Assembly: GCF_003013395.1 (NCBI RefSeq)
Contig: NZ_PXZM01000010.1
Coordinates: forward strand, 1 to 64,000
DNA from: Brevibacillus fortis
GTDB taxonomy: Bacteria > Bacillota > Bacilli > Brevibacillales > Brevibacillaceae
DNA length: 64,000 nucleotides
Direction: 5' to 3'
Shown in pieces: positions 53,297 through 62,989 of the stretch; positions within the stretch are counted from its first letter, which is position 1; every line of letters begins with the position of its first letter. The position numbers and the translations under genes were made by a program. The notes under the pieces were generated by a model. That model was not told the DNA's origin. It did no database searches and was given only the letters and a program-made list of their open reading frames with translations.

Positions 53297-53310
53297 TGAA
53301 TGCGGTTGCA
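53297..53310 (+). promoter_or_regulatory. Possible cre (CcpA) site before the hut genes
   Basis: TGAATGCGGTTGCA agrees with the cre consensus TGWAANCGNTNWCA at all but two positions. It lies upstream of a terminator hairpin, so it acts on hutU only if the transcript starts before that hairpin. Confidence 0.35.
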
Positions 53311-53325
53311 AGTGAATCGAAAATA

Positions 53326-53359
53326 GAGGCACCAAATCGAATGCGCGGTGCCTTTTTTG
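53326..53359 (+). terminator. Terminator between the YesN-type gene and hutU
   Basis: AGGCACC (53327-53333) / GGTGCCT (53347-53353) with a 13-nt loop, followed by TTTTTG. It ends the regulator gene or, if the transcript continues, could act as a hut attenuator. Confidence 0.7.
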
Positions 53360-53423
53360 TATTTCTACGCTTTTTTACAATAGAGCTAAGAAATACATCC
53401 TTTTAGAAAAGCAGGTGGAAATG

Positions 53424-55094
53424 ATGACGACGACACAATCCGTTGAGCAAATGATCCAAGCCTTTTCAGGTACTAAATTACATACAAAGGGATGGGTGCA
53501 GGAAGCGGCGTTGCGCATGCTGTTGAACAACCTTAATCCTGATGTAGCGGAGCGTACAGAGGATCTTGTTGTATACGGCGGAATTGGTAAGGCGGCACGG
53601 AACTGGGAATGCTTCGATACCATTGTCAAAACATTGCAAACGTTAGAGAGCGATGAAACACTCCTCATCCAGTCAGGGAAGCCGGTAGCTGTATTCAAAT
53701 CGCATACAGATGCGCCTCGTGTGCTGTTGGCTAACTCGAATCTGGTACCTGCCTGGGCAAATTGGGAGCATTTCCACGAGCTGGACAAAAAGGGTTTGAT
53801 GATGTACGGACAAATGACAGCAGGAAGCTGGATTTACATTGGCAGCCAAGGCATCGTGCAAGGGACATACGAGACGTTTGCAGAACTGGCACGCCAGCAT
53901 TTCGAAGGAACACTGACCGGAACGATTACTGTTACCGCAGGCTTGGGTGGCATGGGTGGTGCGCAACCGTTGGCTGTATCGCTCAATGGTGGCGTCAGCA
54001 TTAATATCGAGGTGGACCCGACCCGTATCCAACGCAGACTGGACACGAAATATTTGGATGTGATGACAGAGAGTCTGGACGAAGCGATCCGTTTGGCGGA
54101 GGAAGCGAAACGCGACAAGAAAGGCATTTCCATCGGTCTGTTGGGCAATGCACCCGAAGTGCTGAATGCCATGCTCGCTCGTGACTTTATCCCGGATGTA
54201 CTGACGGACCAGACCTCCTCGCATGATCCACTCAACGGCTACATTCCCATCGGCATGTCGATGGAGGAAGCAGCGGAACTACGGGCACGCGATCCGAAAG
54301 AATACGAGTCTCGTGCAAAAGCAAGCATCGCCGAACACGTTCGCGCCATGCTCGCATTGCAGGAAAAAGGAGCCGTCACTTTCGACTATGGCAATAACAT
54401 CAGGCAGGTGGCAAAAAACGAGGGTGTAGAGGATGCATTCCGTTTCCCTGGCTTTGTTCCAGCCTACATCCGTCCGCAGTTTTGTGAGGGCAAGGGGCCG
54501 TTCCGTTGGGTAGCGCTATCCGGCGATCCTGAGGATATTTACAAGACTGATGAAGTCATCCTTCGCGAGTTTTCCTACAATACGCATCTGTGCAACTGGA
54601 TTCGCATGGCGCAGGAGCGCATTCAGTTCCAGGGACTGCCTTCCCGTATTTGCTGGTTAGGTTATGGCGAACGTGCACGCTTTGGTCAAATTATCAATGA
54701 GATGGTGGCGCGCGGTGAGCTTTCGGCTCCAATCGTCATTGGACGTGACCATCTGGACTCCGGTTCTGTCGCTTCGCCAAACCGTGAGACGGAAGCGATG
54801 AAGGATGGCAGCGATGCGGTTGCAGACTGGCCGATTCTCAATGCCATGATCAATGCGGTAGGCGGAGCGAGCTGGGTATCTGTACACCATGGTGGCGGCG
54901 TTGGAATGGGGTACTCTCTCCACGCAGGCATGGTCATCGTGGCAGATGGTACGCCAGAAGCAGCACGTCGTCTGGAGCGCGTTCTCACGACAGATCCAGG
55001 CATGGGCATCATCCGACATGTCGATGCAGGGTACGACCTCGCGATTCAAACAGCAAAGGAAAAAGGCGTCAACATTCCGATGATGAAGGAGTAA
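53424..55094 (+). CDS. hutU: Urocanate hydratase
   Basis: Converts urocanate to imidazolonepropionate with a tightly bound NAD+, second step of histidine breakdown. 556 aa, full length. Landmarks: [13 protein letters not shown] near residue 52, [16 protein letters not shown] (NAD binding) near residue 175, YGNNIRQ, active-site region [15 protein letters not shown] with the conserved Cys, and [14 protein letters not shown] near the end. ATG 53424 has AGGTGG 5 nt upstream. Only 5 nt separate it from hutI. Confidence 0.97.
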   Translation: MTTTQSVEQMIQAFSGTKLHTKGWVQEAALRMLLNNLNPDVAERTEDLVVYGGIGKAARNWECFDTIVKTLQTLESDETLLIQSGKPVAVFKSHTDAPRVLLANSNLVPAWANWEHFHELDKKGLMMYGQMTAGSWIYIGSQGIVQGTYETFAELARQHFEGTLTGTITVTAGLGGMGGAQPLAVSLNGGVSINIEVDPTRIQRRLDTKYLDVMTESLDEAIRLAEEAKRDKKGISIGLLGNAPEVLNAMLARDFIPDVLTDQTSSHDPLNGYIPIGMSMEEAAELRARDPKEYESRAKASIAEHVRAMLALQEKGAVTFDYGNNIRQVAKNEGVEDAFRFPGFVPAYIRPQFCEGKGPFRWVALSGDPEDIYKTDEVILREFSYNTHLCNWIRMAQERIQFQGLPSRICWLGYGERARFGQIINEMVARGELSAPIVIGRDHLDSGSVASPNRETEAMKDGSDAVADWPILNAMINAVGGASWVSVHHGGGVGMGYSLHAGMVIVADGTPEAARRLERVLTTDPGMGIIRHVDAGYDLAIQTAKEKGVNIPMMKE

Positions 55095-55099
55095 GAGCC

Positions 55100-56374
55100 A
55101 TGACAAAACCTGTATGGATTCGCCACGCCAGTCAGCTTGCCACGCTGGCTGGCGGCTCCTCTTCCCCGGTTGTAGGAGCGAAAATGAATGAGTTGTCGAT
55201 CATCGAAGACGGAAGCATCTGGCTGGAAGACGGCGTTATCCAGCGTGTGGGAACAGATGAAGAGCTGGAGCTTCACTATCGCGAGCGTGCAAAAGAAGCG
55301 CAAATCATCGATGCTTCGGGCAAGCTGGTCACGCCTGGGCTGATCGATCCGCATACCCATCTGGTGCACGCGGGCAGTCGGCAAAACGAGTTTAACATGC
55401 GGCTAAACGGTGCGACCTATATGGAGATTATGAACAATGGCGGCGGAATTCACTCGACTACCGCAGCGACGCGCGCGGCTACTCACGAAGAGCTGTTTGC
55501 CCAGAGCAAGCAGCGTCTGGACCAGTTTCTGTTGCACGGGGTCACAACCGTCGAGGCGAAAAGCGGTTACGGCCTGACATTGGAAGATGAGCTGAAGCAG
55601 CTGGAGGTCGCCAGACAGCTTCATGAGGCACATCCCATCGACATCGTCAGTACCTTCATGGGTGCACATGCGGTGCCGCGTGAATACAAGGAAAATCCAG
55701 ATGCGTTTGTAGACGTGGTCATCGAGGAAATGATCCCGGAGGTCGCTCGTCGCAAGCTGGCTGTCTTTAACGATGTGTTTTGTGAAAGAGGTGTGTTCAC
55801 CCCTGAGCAGTCGCGACGTATTCTCGAAGCAGGGGTCCGTCATGGGTTGCTGCCGAAAATTCATGCGGACGAAATCGAACCGTATGAAGGGGCAGAGCTG
55901 GCAGCTTCGGTTGGAGCGGTATCTGCGGATCATTTGCTGCGTGCCTCTGACAAGGGAATTGAACAAATGGCAGAAGCAGGTGTCATTGCTGTGCTACTGC
56001 CCGGTACGGCGTTTTTCCTGATGGCAGAGTCAGCTAATGGCAGGAAAATGATTGATCGTGGCGTGGCTGTCGCGATTTCGACGGATTGCAATCCGGGCTC
56101 GTCTCCAACGGTTTCGCTCCCTCTCATCATGAATCTGGGGTGCCTGAAAATGGGGATGACACCAGCCGAGGTGCTGACGGCAGCTACGATCAATGCTGCT
56201 CACGCAATCCGCTGCGCGCATGAAGTCGGCAGCCTTGAGGTCGGGAAAAAAGCAGATGTCACGATTTTTGACGTTCCTGATTTCATGACCTTGCAATATC
56301 GTTACGGGATCAACCATGTAAACACCGTAATCAAAAACGGAACGATTGTCGTTGCTGAGGGAAGACTGGCGTAA
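55100..56374 (+). CDS. hutI: Imidazolonepropionase
   Basis: Hydrolyses imidazolonepropionate to formiminoglutamate, third step of histidine breakdown. 424-aa amidohydrolase with the metal-binding DPHTHLVHAGSR near residue 78, IHADEIEPYEGAEL near residue 253 and STDCNPGSSPT near residue 330. Immediately downstream of hutU. Neither hutH (first step) nor hutG/hutF (last step) is present in the window, so the pathway must be completed elsewhere. Confidence 0.97.
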   Translation: MTKPVWIRHASQLATLAGGSSSPVVGAKMNELSIIEDGSIWLEDGVIQRVGTDEELELHYRERAKEAQIIDASGKLVTPGLIDPHTHLVHAGSRQNEFNMRLNGATYMEIMNNGGGIHSTTAATRAATHEELFAQSKQRLDQFLLHGVTTVEAKSGYGLTLEDELKQLEVARQLHEAHPIDIVSTFMGAHAVPREYKENPDAFVDVVIEEMIPEVARRKLAVFNDVFCERGVFTPEQSRRILEAGVRHGLLPKIHADEIEPYEGAELAASVGAVSADHLLRASDKGIEQMAEAGVIAVLLPGTAFFLMAESANGRKMIDRGVAVAISTDCNPGSSPTVSLPLIMNLGCLKMGMTPAEVLTAATINAAHAIRCAHEVGSLEVGKKADVTIFDVPDFMTLQYRYGINHVNTVIKNGTIVVAEGRLA

Positions 56375-56446
56375 TACTAGAGAGAGCAAAAGAAAAATGG
56401 ATAGAAGTGGGGGAGACCGGCTTGTCGTTGAAATGGGGGGACATGT

Positions 56447-57787
56447 ATGGGCAATCTTACGAACAGCAATCTAGCACCTCATCCTGGTCAGCAAGCCGTT
56501 TCCACCGCACATGTTTGGAAGTTTTTTGTTTTTAGCCTCATTGGCATTTTCGTCTTTTTTATTCCGGTTACCATTAACAACACAAGCTCGATTATGCTCG
56601 ATCACATCGTGACATGGGTTCGACAAATCATGCCGGGTGCGGTACCGGTATATGCTTTGCTTGTGATAGTGCTTGGAGCCATTTATCCGTTTGTGACTGG
56701 CAGTTGGAAGCTGAGCAAAGTGAACCTCGTCTTTTCTGCGCTAAAAGTACTGGGTGTGCCAATCGCTCTGTTGATTTATTTTCAGGCGGGTCCTGCATGG
56801 CTGCTGGACAAGAATATGGGGCCATTTCTCTTCGAAAAGCTGGTGATTCCAGTAGGCATGGTGGTCCCGATCGGCTCCGTGTTCTTGGCGTTGCTGGTCG
56901 GCTACGGCCTTTTGGAATTTATCGGTGTACTGGTGCAGCCGATCATGCGCCCGATTTGGAAAACACCTGGACGCTCTGCGGTAGATGCGGTGGCTTCTTT
57001 TGTGGGAAGTTATTCGATCGGTCTTTTGATCACGAACCGGGTATTCAAAGAAGGCAAATATACGATAAAAGAAGCAGCTATTATCGCGACAGGCTTTTCC
57101 ACCGTTTCTGCGACATTTATGATCGTAATTGCGAAAACATTGGACTTGATGAATTACTGGAATCTTTATTTTTGGGTCTCGCTCGTGGTGACGTTTCTCG
57201 TAACGGCAGTGACAGTGCGTATTTGGCCACTGTCCAACATGAGTGATGCCTATTACCAAGACAACGGTGATCCTGAGAAAGTGATCAAGGAAAAGCGGTT
57301 GCGCCAAGCGTGGACGGAAGCAATGGAAGCGGCCGGAAAAGCGCTGCCCTTGACGCGGAATATTTGGGAGAATTTGCGGGATGGCTTCATCATGACCATG
57401 AGTATTCTTCCGTCTATCATGTCGGTCGGCTTGCTCGGGTTGGTGCTGGCCGAATTTACCCCTTTATTTGACTGGCTGGGCTACTTGTTTTATCCGATTA
57501 CATGGCTTTTGCAAATTCCAGAGCCGATGCTGGCTGCAAAAGCGTCAGCGATCGAAATTGCCGAGATGTTTTTACCTGCGCTGCTTGTGGTAAAAGCTCC
57601 GCTGGTCACCAAGTTTGTAATTGCAGTTGTTTCGGTTTCTTCCATCCTGTTCTTTTCAGCGACGATTCCCTGCATTTTGTCCACCGAGATTCCGATTAGT
57701 ATTCCAAAGCTTCTGTTGATTTGGGTGGAGCGTACGATCTTAACCCTGCTGTTTGTGACCCCTTTGGCTTTCCTGCTTCTGCCCTAA
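56447..57787 (+). CDS. YjiH-family membrane protein, putative transporter
   Basis: 446-aa polytopic protein with about 10 hydrophobic segments and the Gate/nucleoside-recognition-like signatures of YjiH (VTINNTSSIMLDHIVTWVRQIMP; PIMRPIWKTPGRSAVDAVASFVGSYSIG near residue 170). Substrate unknown. It follows hutI by 72 nt in the same direction, so it may import histidine, urocanate or a related compound. GGGGGGACAT precedes the ATG. Confidence 0.82.
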   Translation: MGNLTNSNLAPHPGQQAVSTAHVWKFFVFSLIGIFVFFIPVTINNTSSIMLDHIVTWVRQIMPGAVPVYALLVIVLGAIYPFVTGSWKLSKVNLVFSALKVLGVPIALLIYFQAGPAWLLDKNMGPFLFEKLVIPVGMVVPIGSVFLALLVGYGLLEFIGVLVQPIMRPIWKTPGRSAVDAVASFVGSYSIGLLITNRVFKEGKYTIKEAAIIATGFSTVSATFMIVIAKTLDLMNYWNLYFWVSLVVTFLVTAVTVRIWPLSNMSDAYYQDNGDPEKVIKEKRLRQAWTEAMEAAGKALPLTRNIWENLRDGFIMTMSILPSIMSVGLLGLVLAEFTPLFDWLGYLFYPITWLLQIPEPMLAAKASAIEIAEMFLPALLVVKAPLVTKFVIAVVSVSSILFFSATIPCILSTEIPISIPKLLLIWVERTILTLLFVTPLAFLLLP

Positions 57788-57861
57788 GCATGAAAAAGAG
57801 AATGGACAAATATGGTATGATGGTGGCAGGTTCGAACAAGCAGAGGAAAGAGGGGCTAGTC

Positions 57862-58500
57862 ATGTCAGGATTCGGAATTTTCCGTGATGTTGTGACGTCA
57901 GAACAACAACTGCGCGAAATGGTCGGAGAGCCAAGTCGTCTCGTACAGAACAAGGCGATATCCCAGCTGGATGATCATAGCCGCAAGTTTATTGCCCAAG
58001 CGCCATTTGTCATCATTGCCACAGCAGACAAAGATGGTCATTGCGATGCTTCGCCACGTGGAGATGCGCCTGGCTTTGTGCATGTCATCGACGATCATCA
58101 CCTGGTCATTCCCGAGCGGCCGGGAAACAAGCGGATGGACTCCATCACGAACATTTTGGTCAACCCGCAAATTGGGCTTATCTTTTTGATTCCTACGCTG
58201 GAAGAGACGTTCCGTGTGAACGGCAAGGCTTGCATTATTCAGGATGAAGAAATACTGGCGAGGATGGCGGTCAACGGGAAGGTACCTACGCTTGGGATCG
58301 GCGTAAAGGTAGAGGAGTGCTTCGTCCACTGTGCAAAGGCATTTATGCGCTCAGGATTATGGAAGCCGGAGTCGTGGCCGGCAGAAGGGACGACTCCTAA
58401 TGTCGCGCAAATGCTGGCGGATCATGTGAAGCTTCCAGGTGTGACGGCAAAAGAAGTGGCGGAGGGCCTGCAAGACAGTTATACGAAAAGATTATACTAA
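57862..58500 (+). CDS. Pyridoxamine 5'-phosphate oxidase-like flavin-binding protein
   Basis: 212-aa split-barrel protein of the PNPOx-like group (MSMEG_1061-type). Visible core: FVIIATADKDGHCDASPRGDAPGFV near residue 50 and NRMDSITNILVNPQIGLIFLIPTLEETFRVNGKA near residue 95. Probably binds FMN or F420-like cofactors and reduces an unknown substrate. AGAGGGG precedes ATG 57862. It is 74 nt after the YjiH gene. Confidence 0.85.
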   Translation: MSGFGIFRDVVTSEQQLREMVGEPSRLVQNKAISQLDDHSRKFIAQAPFVIIATADKDGHCDASPRGDAPGFVHVIDDHHLVIPERPGNKRMDSITNILVNPQIGLIFLIPTLEETFRVNGKACIIQDEEILARMAVNGKVPTLGIGVKVEECFVHCAKAFMRSGLWKPESWPAEGTTPNVAQMLADHVKLPGVTAKEVAEGLQDSYTKRLY

Positions 58501-58585
58501 TGTTGAAAAAGTAACGGCAGCCATCTGTTCCGCCTGTAGGCGTACTTGCATGCATCTATTAAAGCATTCGCAAGAGTAGCAAGGT

Positions 58586-58613
58586 TTGCTTCATTGTGTA
58601 TTTATGCTACACT
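58586..58613 (+). promoter_or_regulatory. Sigma-A promoter of the aldo/keto reductase gene
   Basis: TTGCTT (58586-58591), 16-bp spacer, TACACT (58608-58613), about 45 bases before the start codon. Confidence 0.55.
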
Positions 58614-58657
58614 TTCTTAATGTAAGTACATATCAGCGTAAGACGGGAGGAGATCCA

Positions 58658-59482
58658 ATGGCAACATCTATCACAAATCATTCCGTTCTGAACAACGGGG
58701 TGAAGATGCCCTGGCTGGGTCTGGGTGTCTGGAAGGCAAAAGACGGAAATGAAACGTTAGCCGTCCGTTCCGCGATTGAGGCAGGTTATCGCAGTATAGA
58801 CACGGCTGCCATCTACGGCAACGAAGCCGGCGTAGGCGAAGGAATCCGTCAAGCCGGGATTGATCGCGATCAATTGTTCATCACGACCAAGGTGTGGAAT
58901 GCGGATCAAGGCTACGAGTCAACGCTGAAGGCTTTTGATGAAAGTATGAAAAAATTGAGCATCGATACGCTGGATTTGTACCTGATTCACTGGCCCGTAA
59001 AAGGCAAGTATGTAGATACATGGAGGGCCTTGGAAAAGCTGTACCGCGATGGATATGTACGAGCGATTGGCGTCAGTAATTTTCATAGCCACCACCTTGA
59101 GGATTTACGCCAACATAGCGAGATCATTCCTGTTGTCAACCAAGTCGAGTATCATCCATTGCTTACCCAAAAAGAATTACATGCGTATTGCAAAGAGCAG
59201 CATATTCAACTAGAAGCATGGAGCCCGTTGATGCAAGGAAACCTCGATCATCCTCTTTTGATAGAACTGGGACAAAAATATGGCAAGTCTCCTGCACAAA
59301 TTGTGCTTCGCTGGGATTTGGAAAACCAAGTGGTCACGATTCCGAAGTCGATCACACCAGAGCGGATTCGCCAGAACGCAGATATTTTTGATTTCTCTCT
59401 CCATGCAGAGGATGTAGAAAAAATCTATGCCTTGAATGACAGCAAGCGATTTGGGCCAGACCCGGACAATTTTGATTTTTAA
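58658..59482 (+). CDS. Aldo/keto reductase
   Basis: 274-aa TIM-barrel NADPH-dependent reductase of the YtbE/DkgA group. Catalytic tetrad: Asp and Tyr in RSIDTAAIYGNE near residue 48, Lys in FITTKVWNAD near residue 78 and His in LYLIHWPVKGK near residue 110; the NADPH loop IPKSITPERIRQN is near residue 228. Reduces small aldehydes such as methylglyoxal or keto sugars; physiological substrate unknown. GGGAGGAG precedes ATG 58658. Confidence 0.93.
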   Translation: MATSITNHSVLNNGVKMPWLGLGVWKAKDGNETLAVRSAIEAGYRSIDTAAIYGNEAGVGEGIRQAGIDRDQLFITTKVWNADQGYESTLKAFDESMKKLSIDTLDLYLIHWPVKGKYVDTWRALEKLYRDGYVRAIGVSNFHSHHLEDLRQHSEIIPVVNQVEYHPLLTQKELHAYCKEQHIQLEAWSPLMQGNLDHPLLIELGQKYGKSPAQIVLRWDLENQVVTIPKSITPERIRQNADIFDFSLHAEDVEKIYALNDSKRFGPDPDNFDF

Positions 59483-59501
59483 ACGGACAACGATAGCGCA
59501 T

Positions 59502-59535
59502 AAAAGGGGAGCCGCAATAGAACGGCTCCCTTTTC
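59502..59535. terminator. Bidirectional terminator
   Basis: AAAAGGGGAGCCG pairs with CGGCTCCCTTTT around CAATAGAA (one bulge). It serves the aldo/keto reductase gene and the convergent YheC/YheD gene. Confidence 0.85.
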
Positions 59536-60282
59536 TTATACGTGTCGTCGGTATGCACATATGGTGTTGTACATGGATTTGTCGGCAAGCTTCAGGAACA
59601 GAGTGATGTCCGGTCGCAGATTGGCTTCAATAATCCACACTCGTCCACTTGCGTCAATGCCCATATCCAGCCCAAAGACTTTCTGGTTCGTGTAATAGCG
59701 TGCCAATCGATTCGCAGCGAGTAGGGCGATTCTTCGCAGGCGGGCAATGATCGTGGAGGAAGAAGCACCGCGAATGGAAGAGCGCTGAATAGCTGTGCGG
59801 ATCGGCAGCACCCTTCCCTTGCTTCTTTTGACATTGGTGATGATATAGCCCAGGCCTGCTACTTTTGCAAGCATTCCCGTGACGACCCAAGGAGAGCCTG
59901 GTCTTCTTTGGACCATCACTCTTACATCGAACAAGGAACCATTGACGCGTGCCAGCGAAATACCGCGCTGAATCAGGTAAGGGGTCGTTATTTTGCTGCG
60001 CAGATATCTGTATGTCTCCGACTTGCCACGCAATGTGCGGTGTGAAGGTCCACGCTGGACGCGGTAACGGCTCTTGGCTTTCCGTGTGACGAGCATGACG
60101 CCAGCACCACCACTTCCGCCTGCTGGCTTGACGATCACCTTTTTGTATTGATCCAGAAAAGCATGCAAAGACTGTTTGGAAAAACGACGTGTCTGGGGTA
60201 AGGCCGAGACAAGCGAAGGGCTTGCCCGGAGCACGCTATGCTTGGTCAGTTTGGATTCGCTCTTTTTGCTCAATGAGTTCAT
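59536..60282 (-). CDS. YheC/YheD-type ATP-grasp protein
   Basis: 248-aa ATP-grasp of the YheC/YheD family, coat-associated in Bacillus spores. ATP-binding VIVKPAGGSGGAGVMLV near residue 50, LIQRGISLARVNGSLFDVRVMVQR near residue 105 and metal-binding GLDMGIDASGRVWIIEANLRPD near residue 205. It is shorter than typical members and lacks their N-terminal domain. Start 60282 is uncertain: GGGGGA touches that ATG, and a TTG three codons later has better spacing. Very basic overall (many Arg/Lys), fitting a coat or wall-associated place. Confidence 0.82.
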   Translation of the reverse strand: MNSLSKKSESKLTKHSVLRASPSLVSALPQTRRFSKQSLHAFLDQYKKVIVKPAGGSGGAGVMLVTRKAKSRYRVQRGPSHRTLRGKSETYRYLRSKITTPYLIQRGISLARVNGSLFDVRVMVQRRPGSPWVVTGMLAKVAGLGYIITNVKRSKGRVLPIRTAIQRSSIRGASSSTIIARLRRIALLAANRLARYYTNQKVFGLDMGIDASGRVWIIEANLRPDITLFLKLADKSMYNTICAYRRHV

Positions 60283-60403
60283 TCCCCCAATCGAGAATGG
60301 AAACGGTGAAATCTTGCTGTCAGTGTATGTCCTGTCTGGTTTCAGCGCTTGTGGGAATGTCCTCGTGAACAGAAAATAGGTAGGGGAGCTTCCGGATTCG
60401 CTC

Positions 60404-60466
60404 TTTACTATGCTTTATTTTTTCGTATACTGAAAAGTAGCATATTCGTTTCATCAGACGAAACGA
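60404..60466 (+). promoter_or_regulatory. Promoter and candidate operator of the IclR gene
   Basis: TTTACT (60404-60409), 16-bp spacer, TATACT (60426-60431). The inverted repeat TCGTTTC / GAAACGA (60446-60452 and 60460-60466) lies just after the expected start site, in a place fitting autorepression. Confidence 0.5.
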
Positions 60467-60500
60467 TCGGAACAAAGTAGGAAGCAGGTGTCAAACACTT

Positions 60501-61247
60501 ATGGAAGAAGAACAAAAAGCAAACGTTCGGGCAGTCGATCGGGCTTTGGATATCCTGCTCTGTTTTACGGACGCTACGGATCTGGGCCTGAGCGAGATAG
60601 CGAGTCGACTCTCCTTGCATAAAAGTACCGTGCATCGTTTGCTGGCAACGCTGGAGAACAAAGGGTTTCTGATACGAGATGTTCAAACGGAGAAGTACCG
60701 ACTTGGGTTTCGGGTTTGGGAGTTATCCGCCAATCTGTCGCAAAACGATGATCCAGCGATATTGCTGTTGCCGGAGATGGAGCGCTTGCGGGATTTGGTG
60801 GAGGAAACGATCAGTCTGTACGTGCGGGATGGAAACGAGCGGATACGCGTACAGGCAGTCCAAAGTAAGCAACCGATTCGCAGGGTGGCGCCAATCGGAG
60901 CGCGTATGCCACTTGCGGTGGGGGCATCCAGTAAAGTACTTGTTGCCTATGCAGAGCCTTACATTTTACAGGAAGTCATCAGTGACCCGAATTGGCCTGA
61001 CTATGTGAACAAGGAGTCTTTTATTGAACAATTGGATCAAATCAGGAAGCAAGGCTTCGCGACCAGCGTGGAGGAACGGGAGCTGGGGACAGCAGCTGTT
61101 GCCGTTCCGATATTCAACCGCAACGGACAATTGGTAGCGTCTATTGCGGCGTCGGGTCCTTCCAACCGCCTAACTCCTGAAAAAATGAGCCAATATGCGC
61201 CTTACATCATGGAGGCAGCCTATCGGATGGGAAAAATGATGAAATAA
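60501..61247 (+). CDS. IclR family transcriptional regulator
   Basis: 248 aa. N-terminal winged helix (AVDRALDILLCFTDATDLGLSEIASRLSLHKSTVHRLLATLENKGFL, residues ~10-60) and a C-terminal GAF-like effector domain (RRVAPIGARMPLAVGASSKVLVAY near residue 135; ERELGTAAVAVPIFNRNGQLVASI near residue 195). The ligand is unknown. ATG 60501 follows AGGTG at about 10 nt. Possibly autoregulated through the inverted repeat at 60446-60466; no obvious target operon adjoins it. Confidence 0.92.
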   Translation: MEEEQKANVRAVDRALDILLCFTDATDLGLSEIASRLSLHKSTVHRLLATLENKGFLIRDVQTEKYRLGFRVWELSANLSQNDDPAILLLPEMERLRDLVEETISLYVRDGNERIRVQAVQSKQPIRRVAPIGARMPLAVGASSKVLVAYAEPYILQEVISDPNWPDYVNKESFIEQLDQIRKQGFATSVEERELGTAAVAVPIFNRNGQLVASIAASGPSNRLTPEKMSQYAPYIMEAAYRMGKMMK

Positions 61248-61252
61248 CGAAG

Positions 61253-61301
61253 AAGCCAGTCAAAACACGAAGAGAATGTGTTTTGATTGGCTTTATTTTT
61301 T
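61253..61301. terminator. Bidirectional terminator
   Basis: Long stem AAGCCAGTCAAAACAC / GTGTTTTGATTGGCTT (one G-T pair), 9-nt loop, followed by TATTTTTT. Confidence 0.9.
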
Positions 61302-61321
61302 GTCCGATCGATACGTACTCA

Positions 61322-62284
61322 TTATCGGACGGTTAACACCACGTTGCCTTTCTTGTGCCCCAGCTCCACATAGGAGTGGGCATCTGCTGCTTGCTCTAGC
61401 GGATAAATGCGATCGATAATGGAACGCAGCTTGCCAGCCTCGATCAGCTCCTTTACATACCTCAAGTCTTCCGCGTTTTCCTTCGCGGTTCCGCCAATCA
61501 CCTTCTTACCGCTCGTCATGTTCGTCCAAATCCCGCGGATGATTGGAAGAGGGCTAAAATGGACAGCTCGCAGGTAGAAGCCGTTCGGTGTCAGTCGCTC
61601 GACGCATGCCTGAAACGGACTCTTTCCAACCGTATCGAAAATGATATCGTAGACCGTATCGTCGTCCGCGAAGTTCTCTTTTGTATAATCAATGATCCGA
61701 TTGGCCCCCAACGATCTTACCAACTCCACATTGGATGTGCTGCATACTCCGGTCACTTCCGCACCGAAATGCTTGGCGAGCTGCACCGCATACGTCCCGA
61801 CGCTGCCAGAAGCACCGTATACGAGCACGCGCCTGCCGGGCTGGATATTGCCTTTCCGGAGAAATTGCATAGCTGTATAGGCACCGACCGGAACCGCTGC
61901 TGCTTCCTCAAACGTCATGTTCGCAGGCTTCAGTGCAATACAACCGGTCTCAGGTAGGCATTTGTATTCGGCATACGCGCCGAAGCCGTTTCCGCAGGCA
62001 GCATAGACGGCATCCCCCGGCTTAAACTGGGTCACACCACTGCCCGTTGATTCGACCACCCCGGCTAATTCGAAGCCGAGAATCTTGACTTTCTTCGGTT
62101 TCCACAGACCATTGAACATGCGTGCCAGGAAAGGATCTGCCTTGCGTAAGCGCCAATCCCCCGCTGCTGCGGTTGCAGCATAGACTTTGATTAATATCTC
62201 GTCGTCCTTTGGTACTGGCGTGGCAACATCCTGAAGCTGCAAGACATTTGGTGGCCCGTATTGCTCGTATACGATTGCTTTCAT
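61322..62284 (-). CDS. Zinc-free MDR-type NAD(P)-dependent oxidoreductase (quinone reductase-like)
   Basis: 320-aa medium-chain dehydrogenase/reductase of the quinone oxidoreductase group. N-terminal [44 protein letters not shown] near residue 65, and the Rossmann motif [25 protein letters not shown] near residue 145. The catalytic zinc ligands of alcohol dehydrogenases are missing. Substrate probably a quinone or enone. ATG 62284 has GGAGGG upstream. It stands with its 5' end next to the RRE/radical SAM genes, divergently transcribed. Confidence 0.9.
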   Translation of the reverse strand: MKAIVYEQYGPPNVLQLQDVATPVPKDDEILIKVYAATAAAGDWRLRKADPFLARMFNGLWKPKKVKILGFELAGVVESTGSGVTQFKPGDAVYAACGNGFGAYAEYKCLPETGCIALKPANMTFEEAAAVPVGAYTAMQFLRKGNIQPGRRVLVYGASGSVGTYAVQLAKHFGAEVTGVCSTSNVELVRSLGANRIIDYTKENFADDDTVYDIIFDTVGKSPFQACVERLTPNGFYLRAVHFSPLPIIRGIWTNMTSGKKVIGGTAKENAEDLRYVKELIEAGKLRSIIDRIYPLEQAADAHSYVELGHKKGNVVLTVR

Positions 62285-62338
62285 CTCTTTCCCTCCAATC
62301 AACCTCAGCTGTATTCCTATTTTATACGGTGTAAGTAG

Positions 62339-62989
62339 ATGATAGTTCCCAAACATAAGAATAGTATGGGGTATTTTGTAATTTTAAGTGAGTTTATCCC
62401 ATACGATGTTGCATGTTTTGATTGGATGAAAGAAAAAACAGGTAAAGGGTGCAAGCCGTGCACAATGGATCATAGTGGGAAGAAGGGAAGCAAGAAGGTC
62501 GAACCTCCAAGAATTGAGCTGTATATGTATTCTTTGAATCAGGAATTCCCCGTTGGCAAAGGGCATGCAAGCTTCCTAAAGCGACATTCCGAGGTCAAGG
62601 CTGACGTGACGGGGGACTTAATGGGCATTGAAACGGTGGAATCCGAGGTTTTCCGGCTGCCTGTCATGGATTGGAGTGTGCAATGGATTTCAAACCAGTG
62701 GATCACGAATTACACGAAACTGGCTGGGATGGGATTAAGAGAAGATGTTGACCCGATGTACACAGCTATCGTTCGCAAGGAGGATTTTGGAGCAATCCTA
62801 TTTGAACCCAGATCCGACCGTGTTTTTAAGCTGAACAAATCTGGCTTGGCACTCTATTATGAGCTTCGAATTGCCTATCAAAGAGGAAACCGAGACTTCG
62901 AGAACTTCACGTCTGAATTATTCTCAGAACACGATGTGGCTTGTTTTGTAGCGTTTCTAAAGGGGGCAGGCCTGTGGATCCCGCAATAA
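62339..62989 (+). CDS. PqqD/RRE-like protein, probable RiPP peptide-binding partner
   Basis: 216 aa. The C-terminal ~80 residues ([20 protein letters not shown], then [14 protein letters not shown] ... [17 protein letters not shown]) have the pattern of PqqD/MftB-type RiPP recognition elements: three strands, then three helices. The N-terminal ~135 residues are unassigned and hold GCKPC near residue 40 and aromatic stretches ([16 protein letters not shown]). Start ATG 62339 is weakly supported; ATG 62366 is an alternative. It overlaps the radical SAM gene by 16 nt, so the two are surely coupled. No precursor peptide gene was found upstream. AT-richer than its neighbours. Confidence 0.65.
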   Translation: MIVPKHKNSMGYFVILSEFIPYDVACFDWMKEKTGKGCKPCTMDHSGKKGSKKVEPPRIELYMYSLNQEFPVGKGHASFLKRHSEVKADVTGDLMGIETVESEVFRLPVMDWSVQWISNQWITNYTKLAGMGLREDVDPMYTAIVRKEDFGAILFEPRSDRVFKLNKSGLALYYELRIAYQRGNRDFENFTSELFSEHDVACFVAFLKGAGLWIPQ

